Virus record (IMG/VR): IMGVR_UViG_3300042731_004037 | Location: 98,417 to 162,416 of that record | Direction: 5' to 3' (one strand) | Length of the DNA: 64,000 bases | Origin: a virus | In this document: positions 26,938 through 34,049 of the stretch, piece after piece | Layout of the letters: each line of letters begins with the position of its first letter | How positions within the stretch are numbered: position 1 is the stretch's first letter | The notes under the pieces: generated by a model | What the model was told of the DNA's origin: nothing | What the model saw: the letters and a program-made list of their open reading frames with translations, nothing else | Database searches by the model: none | Position numbers and translations under genes: made by a program

Positions 26938-27714
26938 ATGACACTTGTTTCACATCGTGCAATATCTGATATTTTTAATTTACAACATGTTGTACAACAA
27001 ACTGGAATATTTCATGGTAAAAGTATTTTAATCGATACACTTCGTGAAATTTTTTCACAAGATAGAGAGTATAAGTATGTTTCCTCTGTTTTTGGGTTTC
27101 CCAAGACTCCTTATCATTTAGGCCTTGATCCTAATGCCGGATTAGATGATGAAGAAACTACGCGAATTTTTATAGGAAGTACATACAGATATGATATAAA
27201 ATTTAATCCATCTATTATTGTTAAAAATACTGGTAGTAGATATGTTCCTATTTCATTTAACCAAAATTTATTAGGTGTTATTAATAGAAAAGAAATAATT
27301 ACAGATGGTTATGGCAACAGTTCTGTTATTTATACTCCTGCTTATCATACACTTGTCGGAGCTTGGGATCAGACATTTGAAGTTAAAATTGTATCAGAGA
27401 ATGAAATAGATCGTGAAGAAATAGCTGATATTGTTCAAGTAACTCTTATGGGTACAAAACGCATGGATTTACAAAGGGCAGGGCTATTTATAAAATCTCT
27501 TTCTACATCTGGTGAGATTGAAGAACCATATGCTAATGATTATTTATATATGGTTTCAGTCAATTTGGATACGAGAAGTGAATGGAAAGTGCATATACCA
27601 ATTAGTAATATTGTGGAGCGGATTGGTGTATGTTTGGCATTTGGGACAATAGATGGAGAAACATCTGATGCTTTGACTGTTAATGAACAGATTACCATGG
27701 CTGATATAATATAA
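26938..27714 (+). CDS. Neck/tail terminator candidate
   Basis: 258 residues, GAGG before ATG 26938. It is mixed alpha/beta with no signal, membrane or catalytic motif. It contains one DGYG turn (ITDGYGNSS, ~122) seen repeatedly in the structural proteins here. Apart from a homing endonuclease gene inserted after it, it lies directly before the tail sheath gene, where contractile phages usually keep the tail terminator or sheath-tip protein. That role is inferred from synteny only. The next functional phage gene starts about 1 kb later because of the insertion. Confidence 0.5.
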   Translation: MTLVSHRAISDIFNLQHVVQQTGIFHGKSILIDTLREIFSQDREYKYVSSVFGFPKTPYHLGLDPNAGLDDEETTRIFIGSTYRYDIKFNPSIIVKNTGSRYVPISFNQNLLGVINRKEIITDGYGNSSVIYTPAYHTLVGAWDQTFEVKIVSENEIDREEIADIVQVTLMGTKRMDLQRAGLFIKSLSTSGEIEEPYANDYLYMVSVNLDTRSEWKVHIPISNIVERIGVCLAFGTIDGETSDALTVNEQITMADII

Positions 27715-27774
27715 ACCTATCAAATAATGTATAAAATCTATCAATATTTACATATTAGGTGTAGATAGAGGTTT
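27713..27774 (+). promoter_or_regulatory. Hairpin that can hide the ribosome site of the HNH gene
   Basis: AAACCT plus ATC at 27713-27721 can pair with GAT plus AGGTTT at 27764-27774, with two bulged bases, and a small AATAT/ATATT hairpin lies inside. The right arm contains the AGAGG ribosome binding site (27767-27771) used by the ATG at 27780. RBS-sequestering leaders are known for phage homing endonuclease genes such as those of T4, where they limit toxic expression. Here it is inferred from base pairing only. Confidence 0.4.
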
Positions 27775-27779
27775 ATTTA

Positions 27780-28703
27780 ATGGATAGTAAGAAATGTATA
27801 AAATGTGGTAAAATAAAAACATTATTAGATTTCTCTTTTCGGAAGGACACAAGTAAATATCGTAATTGTTGTAAAAAATGTGATAATATACGTCATAAAG
27901 AATATTGTATAAATATAGATGAAAGAAGAGCTAAAAGGAAACAAAAATTACAGAAATATAGAGAAGAAGTAGAGTCTGGAAGTAAACAGTGTCGAAAATG
28001 CGATGAAATAAAACCTATATTTGAGTTTTATTTTAGAGAAGATACTAAGAAATACAGGTCTGAATGTAAAACTTGTACTAATATAATAAATAATAAGATA
28101 TCTAAAAATGAGAATTCTAAGAATAGTAGAAGAGCATATTATATTAGAAATAAAGAAAAAATAAATATCAATCAAAAAATATATAGATCCAAAAATAGAA
28201 ATAAAATAAATGCCCAAAAAAGTGAATATCGCTGTAATAATAAAGAAAAAATAATAGAACGAGACAGACAATATCGTGTCAATAATAAAGAAAAAATAAT
28301 AGAACGAAATAAAAAATATTATAAGAAAAATAAGCTTAAAATTTTATCTCGGGCTTGTAAATATCGTAATAATAGAGAAAGAACCGATATACAATATAAA
28401 TTGGCATGCAGATTACGGACAAGATTAGGCGATGCTATACGAAATAATCAAAAATCTGGATCAGCAGTCCGAGATTTGGGTTGTTCGATAGCAGATCTAA
28501 AACAATATCTAGAAACCAAATTTCAATATGGAATGACTTGGGAAAATTATGGATTTGGCGGTTGGCATATAGATCATATTCGTCCGTTAGCGAGTTTTGA
28601 TTTGACGGATAGAAAACAATTTCTTGAGGCATGTCATTATACTAATTTACAGCCATTATGGGCAACAGATAATTTTAAAAAAGGATCAAAAATAAGCTAT
28701 TAA
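27780..28703 (+). CDS. HNH homing endonuclease with duplicated zinc ribbons
   Basis: 307 residues, ATG 27780 with AGAGG eight bases upstream. Two CxxC...CxxC zinc-ribbon repeats lie at the N-terminus (C6/C9...C31/C34 and C71/C74...C96/C99), each followed by basic sequence. A Lys/Asn-rich helical linker follows with short near-repeats (NNKEKIIERxxxYRVNNKEK). The C-terminal nuclease has WHIDHIRPL (H263, D265, H266), N289 in HYTNLQP and the final ATDNFKKGSK, a complete HNH beta-beta-alpha-metal site. This is a free-standing mobile endonuclease between the terminator-like gene and the tail sheath, predicted to cut one of these genes in related phages lacking it. Confidence 0.9.
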   Translation: MDSKKCIKCGKIKTLLDFSFRKDTSKYRNCCKKCDNIRHKEYCINIDERRAKRKQKLQKYREEVESGSKQCRKCDEIKPIFEFYFREDTKKYRSECKTCTNIINNKISKNENSKNSRRAYYIRNKEKININQKIYRSKNRNKINAQKSEYRCNNKEKIIERDRQYRVNNKEKIIERNKKYYKKNKLKILSRACKYRNNRERTDIQYKLACRLRTRLGDAIRNNQKSGSAVRDLGCSIADLKQYLETKFQYGMTWENYGFGGWHIDHIRPLASFDLTDRKQFLEACHYTNLQPLWATDNFKKGSKISY

Positions 28704-28718
28704 TAGGAGAATTGAACG

Positions 28719-31286
28719 ATGGCAAATATCCCTGGACTCGCTGGCTATTCACAAATAGGAGTCTTTTCACGTGTGCGCACTTTCAGACGTGGTATATCGA
28801 TACCAGGAGGCTTACGTATTTTAGCTATTATAGGACTAGGAGAACGTGAAGAAACGGTAGTTCTCAGCGCTGAGGGCGATGGTGCTGACGGTGTAAACCC
28901 AGATTTCTCTGGATCCAGTGCCTCCGATGGAAGACATTTTGAACTATCTAAAATCAATCTAGTATCTAAAAGAACATCGGTATATTTAAATGGCATTCCA
29001 TTGACTGGATTTGAAGATACGATAGATACTGATCCTTTCGATAATAGATATGACTATCGTTTAGAACCATCCACTGGTCGTTTAGAATTACAACGAGCCT
29101 CTCTTGTTGACCAGGGTGGTATGTATGCTCCTCCTGGTACGTCAAATGTTGGTGATGGGTCTATGTCTACTATTGAACTCATTGATGCCAATGCTCCGAC
29201 CGAAACATGGACATTTAGAGCCACGAGTGTAATACGAGATGCTTACGGTGACCCAGTCCCAGGAGTCACTGTATTTACGGCTACAGGGTCAGAATCAGGC
29301 CAACCAGTTGATGCCTATGGGGCCCCAGTCGTTTTTATTAGTGATGGTGAAGTTCGCGACAACGGAATCCTAAGAGTTGCAATTACTGAGGGATCAGTAG
29401 CCTTCGAACGTGGCGACCGTTTCACTGTTAGAGTTTCAAGTCGCGTTTTATCTGAAGGAGACCTGTTGGAAGCTAGATACATAGCCAATGAAGATTTATT
29501 GGATCCACAATTTTTCGTAGATTCGAATAAACTTTATGCAAAACATGGTACTCCATCTGCTACGAATACTTTGTCTCTTGGCGCTGAAATGGCTTTTGAG
29601 AACGGTGCCTTTGGTATTCTTGCATTACAAACAAAACCTCCTATTCCGAGAAGAACTACTGAGGTACTCTTAGAGTCTGATAATCCATTGTCAACCTCGA
29701 CAGAGGGTTTTCCTCCAGTTGGAATCCCACTGTCTTCAAGTGACATAGATGCTTTTAGGTACACTATTGATGGCGGTATACCTGATACAGATACAGTTGT
29801 TAATATTTTTGTGATAGATAGAGATGATAGTAACACAGAAACTCAAATATTTCCAACTAAAGTAGAATTTTTTAATTCCGGTATTACATCTGATCCATTT
29901 AATGGTTTCATAGATAATCCGAATTATACGTATAGTTACACAGTTATTTTAGATGGCCAAGTTGAAGACGAAGGGCACGATGGTATAACTGTTGCTGGTC
30001 AATACACTTTTCAAGCCGACTCGGCATCTTTTGCGGCTTATAATATAGAGGCTGGAGAAGTTGATACTCTTAAAAAATTAAGAATTTTGAGTCGCGATAG
30101 ATATGGAAATGATGCTAGTGATGTAGCCGGAGAATATACTATTACTGCAGTTGGTGATGGAGCTGGTGACGACTCGATCATTACAGTTACAAAAACTGGG
30201 TTCTCTGGGTGGACTGCTTCATTAACTGACCTTAGGTGGGAACTGGTAGATGATGCTGATCAGTCAGCTAGATTGTTACTAACTGGTGATTTATATACTA
30301 ATGGAACAATCAGGCAACGAGATGGTCTAAAAATTAGTTATATTGATCAAGATGATGCTGACTTTTACGACAATAATTGGGCTGCTGCACTTGAATCACT
30401 TGAAGCAATTGATGTTCAGATGGTAGTGCCGCTACCAAATTGTTGTTATAGTGCTATCCAACAGGCTACAGTATCACATTGTATTTTGATGAGTAATACA
30501 GCAAATAAATATGAACGAGTGGCATTGATAGGTGCTCAACCTGGTGTTACAAATGCGGCTTTAGCTGGCAGAGAACTAGTAGCGGTTGAGGATATTGGCG
30601 TTGTTGAAGGCATACAGGGTGACGACGCTGAAGAAGTATTAGCAAATAATATTGAAGATTTACAAAATTTTGACGTTAGTACCAATTATGGCCATACTTT
30701 TAGATGTGCATATTTCTGGCCAGATGAAATCATTAGAGTAATTAGTGGTACTCGTACTACAATACCTGGATTCTACATGGCAGCTGCTGCTGGTGGATTG
30801 TTAGCATCAGAACCGAATGTTGCACAGCCCCTAACCAAGAAAAATTTGACAGGATTTGTGATTTTACGTAGTAAGATCTTACGACCAATTGAATTAAATG
30901 AACTTGGTGACAATGGAGTTATAGTAGTACAGCCAATAGTTGGTGGCGGTAAAATGTTACATGGTAAGACAACTACATCTAGTGGTCTGGCAGAAGAAGA
31001 AGAGTTATCAATTGTATTTATTCGAGATAGAACTGCTAAAGTATTACGAAATGTTCTTCAAGGATTTATCGGTCAACCAGAAGATCCAACATTAGTTGCT
31101 TCAATTGCTGCAATGGTAACTAAGGCTTTGCAGGCTCTGATTGCACAAGGAATATTAACTACATTCAGGAATTTGAACGTTGGCCGCGATGACGTGGATC
31201 CAAGGCAATTTAATGTTTCCGTTGAGGTTTCTCCTAACTATCCTGTGAATTGGATTTTTATCGATGTTTCGGTAGGATTGTTATAA
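28719..31286 (+). CDS. Contractile tail sheath protein
   Basis: 855 residues, AGGAG before ATG 28719. The C-terminal ~130 residues show the most conserved sheath subdomain: VNVLQGFIGQ-like helix, IAAMVTKALQALIAQGILTTFRN, and the final strands FNVSVEVSPNYPVNWIFIDVSVGL. These build the handshake between neighbouring sheath subunits. The first ~120 residues also fit a sheath N-arm. The middle (~170-470) holds extra Ig-like or beta-rich insertions, which explains the size relative to ~450-660 aa in P2 or T4. It forms the tube-enclosing sheath that contracts on infection. The gene is bracketed by an HNH gene upstream and a LAGLIDADG gene downstream. Confidence 0.9.
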   Translation: MANIPGLAGYSQIGVFSRVRTFRRGISIPGGLRILAIIGLGEREETVVLSAEGDGADGVNPDFSGSSASDGRHFELSKINLVSKRTSVYLNGIPLTGFEDTIDTDPFDNRYDYRLEPSTGRLELQRASLVDQGGMYAPPGTSNVGDGSMSTIELIDANAPTETWTFRATSVIRDAYGDPVPGVTVFTATGSESGQPVDAYGAPVVFISDGEVRDNGILRVAITEGSVAFERGDRFTVRVSSRVLSEGDLLEARYIANEDLLDPQFFVDSNKLYAKHGTPSATNTLSLGAEMAFENGAFGILALQTKPPIPRRTTEVLLESDNPLSTSTEGFPPVGIPLSSSDIDAFRYTIDGGIPDTDTVVNIFVIDRDDSNTETQIFPTKVEFFNSGITSDPFNGFIDNPNYTYSYTVILDGQVEDEGHDGITVAGQYTFQADSASFAAYNIEAGEVDTLKKLRILSRDRYGNDASDVAGEYTITAVGDGAGDDSIITVTKTGFSGWTASLTDLRWELVDDADQSARLLLTGDLYTNGTIRQRDGLKISYIDQDDADFYDNNWAAALESLEAIDVQMVVPLPNCCYSAIQQATVSHCILMSNTANKYERVALIGAQPGVTNAALAGRELVAVEDIGVVEGIQGDDAEEVLANNIEDLQNFDVSTNYGHTFRCAYFWPDEIIRVISGTRTTIPGFYMAAAAGGLLASEPNVAQPLTKKNLTGFVILRSKILRPIELNELGDNGVIVVQPIVGGGKMLHGKTTTSSGLAEEEELSIVFIRDRTAKVLRNVLQGFIGQPEDPTLVASIAAMVTKALQALIAQGILTTFRNLNVGRDDVDPRQFNVSVEVSPNYPVNWIFIDVSVGLL

Positions 31287-31302
31287 AAATCAATAGAATA
31301 AA

Positions 31303-32127
31303 ATGGATAGAAGAAATCTTAATAAGGTCGGTTGCAAAGGATACAATATTGATAACAAAGAAATAGTAAGATTATATTTGGTAGATAATCTTACTATGAA
31401 AGAAATAGGCGAAAAATTCAATATTTCCCGTTGGACCGTGTTAGACAGATTAAGAAAACTTGGTATAAGAAAAAATATGCGCCATTTTGTAAACCATGAT
31501 TCTTTTAATAAATTTACAAAAGAATCATGTTATTGGGCAGGTTTTATAGCGGCAGATGGCAATGTTTCTAAAAACATGATCCATGTTGAATTGCAATATT
31601 CTGATTATAGACATTTAGAAAAACTATGCAGATTTGTAAATCGGGATACAATGTTATGGGAAAGATCTAGATTAAGAGGAATAAAAACATTTAAATATGT
31701 AACTATGTCAATTGTGTCTAATAAAATTGTCAAAGATGTTGCTGAAAAATTTAACATTGTACCAAACAAAACATTTGTTTTACAACCTCCAAATATTCCT
31801 GATAATATGATTAATCATTATATTCGTGGATATATTGATGGTGATGGTTCTATAGGTTGGCACAAACATAGTAATAAACCAAGAATACACATAGTTTCTG
31901 GATCTAAATATATAATAAAATGGCTTAAAAGTATAATTGAAAAAGAAAACATTACTGGTAATCCAAAAATTAAATGCCTTGGAAACAAACACAATTTAGA
32001 ATATTCTGGTCTACAAACTTATTCAATTCTAGATTGGCTGTATGCTGGTTCAACAGAACAAACTCGTTTAGATAGAAAATATGAAAGATATAAAAAATAT
32101 AAATTACAGGAGTGTACCAAGAAATGA
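31303..32127 (+). CDS. LAGLIDADG homing endonuclease with helix-turn-helix N-terminus
   Basis: 274 residues from ATG 31303; its own ribosome site is weak. Residues ~18-55 are a helix-turn-helix (NLTMKEIGEKFNISRWTVLDRLRKLGI). Two LAGLIDADG helices follow: WAGFIAADGN at ~78-87 and YIRGYIDGDGS at ~173-183, each with its catalytic acid. It inserts between sheath and tube genes. The stop TGA (32125-32127) overlaps the ATG (32124) of the tube gene, and the tube gene's AGGAG lies inside this coding sequence, so the insertion has provided or preserved the downstream start region. It is similar in layout to the endonuclease at 1758 but clearly divergent. Confidence 0.9.
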   Translation: MDRRNLNKVGCKGYNIDNKEIVRLYLVDNLTMKEIGEKFNISRWTVLDRLRKLGIRKNMRHFVNHDSFNKFTKESCYWAGFIAADGNVSKNMIHVELQYSDYRHLEKLCRFVNRDTMLWERSRLRGIKTFKYVTMSIVSNKIVKDVAEKFNIVPNKTFVLQPPNIPDNMINHYIRGYIDGDGSIGWHKHSNKPRIHIVSGSKYIIKWLKSIIEKENITGNPKIKCLGNKHNLEYSGLQTYSILDWLYAGSTEQTRLDRKYERYKKYKLQECTKK

Positions 32128-32777
32128 CTGATAATGGTTTCCCAAACACCGGAACCTTCATAAATGCCGGAAATCGTACTAATTCGGGCCTTTCAACACA
32201 AATTATTATAAAGGTTTATAATTCGCCAGTAGGTGCTCTACAAAACTTGTCTGTCGCTCAAAATAGACCGTTATACCGTATACCAGAAATTGGCACAGAC
32301 GGTATAATTGAAATTGTTCCAAATGCGGCAACAACGTATGAATTAACTGCTAATCGAATTGTATTTGACCAATTACGCTTACCTGAATCATTTTCACGAG
32401 GATTTAGATTTATTGCAGCCCAGAGGGTCCCATTTGACATAGATGTTATTGATATCAGCGGCACAGATCCAAACGCGCCGGATGATGACAGCAATAAGGT
32501 TGTATCGACTTATAAAAATTGTTGGTTTACTAGATACGAAACGCCATATGCTGCTGACAATTATATTATCACTGAATCTGCAACTATATGGTGTGAAACT
32601 GCTTATCTAGTACAAATCGGGCGAGATGGCTCATTGCGTCCAGTTGAACGGCAGACTGATAATGCCGGCATAGAGGCTGATGTTAATTATGGAAATCGCC
32701 GTGGCTCTCTTGATGCTGCAGGATTGGTTAATTCTCTATTCGAAGGCGAAGAAGCTGTTGAATACCCATCGACATAG
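32124..32777 (+). CDS. Tail tube protein
   Basis: 217 residues from ATG 32124; AGGAG at 32108-32112 supports this over the GTG at 32112. It has the size and composition of a contractile-phage tube subunit and lies in the standard sheath-tube-chaperone-tape measure order. The sequence is mostly strands (STQIIIKVYNSPVGALQNLSV), with a helix region before ESATIWCETAYLVQIG, in the manner of the gp19-type tube fold. The C-terminus is acidic and probably flexible. The subunits would stack as hexamers inside the sheath to form the DNA conduit. Confidence 0.8.
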   Translation: MTDNGFPNTGTFINAGNRTNSGLSTQIIIKVYNSPVGALQNLSVAQNRPLYRIPEIGTDGIIEIVPNAATTYELTANRIVFDQLRLPESFSRGFRFIAAQRVPFDIDVIDISGTDPNAPDDDSNKVVSTYKNCWFTRYETPYAADNYIITESATIWCETAYLVQIGRDGSLRPVERQTDNAGIEADVNYGNRRGSLDAAGLVNSLFEGEEAVEYPST

Positions 32778-32848
32778 TAATTCTATATAAAGTTCAAAAT
32801 GAGTAAGCTCCCTCCGTTTGATTTTATCCATTGGTACATTAACACAAA

Positions 32849-32879
32849 ACACGCGCCTGTCACAACACAGGCGTTGTGT
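32849..32879 (+). terminator. Hairpin terminator after the tube gene
   Basis: A perfect seven-base GC-rich stem CGCCTGT/ACAGGCG (32854-32860/32867-32873), extended by ACAC/GTGT (32849-32852/32876-32879), is followed by a short T-containing tract (ATTAATTTTAT). It lies 70 bases past the tube stop. The remaining part of the 250-base gap (32778-33027) is very AT-rich and holds no ORF with a ribosome site. It may include a promoter for the chaperone genes, but I could not place convincing -35 and -10 boxes. The stop or attenuation would limit readthrough from the highly expressed sheath/tube pair. Confidence 0.6.
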
Positions 32880-33027
32880 ATTAATTTTATAGATATCTTT
32901 AAAAAGAAAATTGTCAAAATTCTATAATGGCATCACTTATTATGTGAAAACAAAAAAATATTTGAATAAAAAATAGTAAATAATAAAAATGGATTATTGA
33001 AAAATAATTTTATAAAGGAGAAAGTTC

Positions 33028-33600
33028 ATGGCTACACTTAGACATCAAGATATGAATACGACAAGAGAAGAGCCGAGACAGACTAAACCACATACGTATG
33101 TTGTTGATGATGCAACACAACCATCTGTTTCGTCTATTGATGAACGCATGGCGCAATTTGAAGCACCTGTACAACCACAAAAAACCGAAATAGGGTTCCC
33201 TCTTCCTCCAAAAAAGCCAGTTTCAAAAACACTAGAAAAACTGATATTTATAGGAAGATTAACAGAAGAAGTGGAAATAGATAATATAAAATTTGAAGTG
33301 AGTACTCTAACGAATCGGGAAAATAATCAGATAGTCAAGATGATGTACAATTTCTCGGATGCGGCAGATTTATTTACTTTGAGAATTCTTACACTTGCAA
33401 ATGCAGTTAAGAAAATAGATGGTATGTTTCTTGATGATATAGATATTGATGGTGAGTTTGAAAGCGATTTTCATAAACGAACTTCTATAATTGATAATCT
33501 ACAAATTTCTGTGGTTAGCAAATTATATGAAGCATATGAAAAATTAACTGGCGAAGAAGAAGAAATATCTAAAAATGATGAAGAACTAAAAAACTTGTAA
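33028..33600 (+). CDS. Tail assembly chaperone (gpG-like)
   Basis: 190 residues, AAAGGAG before ATG 33028. Residues ~1-60 are Pro-rich and extended. The core (~65-160) is mixed, with the typical TLTNRENNQIVKMMYNF and LFTLRILTLANAVKKIDG helices, and the C-terminus is acidic. Position between tube and tape measure and the length fit the short chaperone of the lambda G/GT type, which coats the tape measure during tail assembly and is absent from the mature virion. The last codons are ...GAA CTA AAA AAC TTG TAA and contain the slippery heptamer that makes the longer product with the next frame. Confidence 0.8.
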   Translation: MATLRHQDMNTTREEPRQTKPHTYVVDDATQPSVSSIDERMAQFEAPVQPQKTEIGFPLPPKKPVSKTLEKLIFIGRLTEEVEIDNIKFEVSTLTNRENNQIVKMMYNFSDAADLFTLRILTLANAVKKIDGMFLDDIDIDGEFESDFHKRTSIIDNLQISVVSKLYEAYEKLTGEEEEISKNDEELKNL

Positions 33601-33621
33601 AGGAGCCTTGGCACAGGCTCC
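33588..33621 (+). promoter_or_regulatory. Programmed -1 ribosomal frameshift signal (A AAA AAC plus stem-loop)
   Basis: In the frame of the chaperone gene, codons CTA AAA AAC give the canonical heptamer A AAA AAC at 33588-33594, two codons before the stop. Seven bases later a perfect seven-base stem GGAGCCT/AGGCTCC (33602-33608/33615-33621) with a six-base loop would pause the ribosome. The -1 frame is open from 33582 to 34046, so slippage yields a fusion of 189 + 150 = 339 residues. This is the standard way tail phages make the long chaperone. Confidence 0.9.
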
Positions 33622-34046
33622 GTTGGAAACTTTGCAAAATGTGGAATGTGCCGGTAGACCACGAACAATTTAATGAGATCAATACCGCTCAATGGATGTG
33701 GTATTATCATAATTTTTTCGAAGATGAAGAAGAGAAATACAATCAATACCGAGACTTTATAGAATATCATGCTAGTTTTATGGAGCCCGAGGCTGTACGT
33801 AAAATTAGAGAAGCGCGTGAAGAATCAGTAGAAGTTCCTCATGATGAATTTGTTGCTGGTATTGAGTATTTCTTTGGCAGACAAATTAATCTTCCTAAAG
33901 AAAAGCGTAAAAATTCGGAGACGCATAATATAGATCCAAAATCTACTATTAGACGATCAGATAATTATAAAGTGAATAAATCAAAATCTGAACACCCAAG
34001 AAAATTTGTAGATTATGAATTTTGGTTAAATCTCAATCTGGAGTAA
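33594..34046 (+). CDS. Frameshift extension of the tail assembly chaperone (gpT-like part)
   Basis: This frame is entered by the -1 shift at 33588-33594 and gives 150 residues joined to residue 189 of the upstream chaperone. An ATG at 33639 exists but has no ribosome binding site, which supports the fusion as the real product. The part after the stem is rich in aromatic and acidic residues (WMWYYHNFFEDEEEKY), like the T domain that contacts the tube and tape measure. The end is basic (KSKSEHPRKF). The stop is four bases from the tape-measure start. Confidence 0.8.
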   Translation, partial: LVKEPWHRLRWKLCKMWNVPVDHEQFNEINTAQWMWYYHNFFEDEEEKYNQYRDFIEYHASFMEPEAVRKIREAREESVEVPHDEFVAGIEYFFGRQINLPKEKRKNSETHNIDPKSTIRRSDNYKVNKSKSEHPRKFVDYEFWLNLNLE

Positions 34047-34049
34047 ATT

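Noticed and set aside
33639-34046. Independent gene starting at ATG 33639
   Set aside because: No ribosome binding site precedes it and the frameshift signal explains its expression as a fusion.
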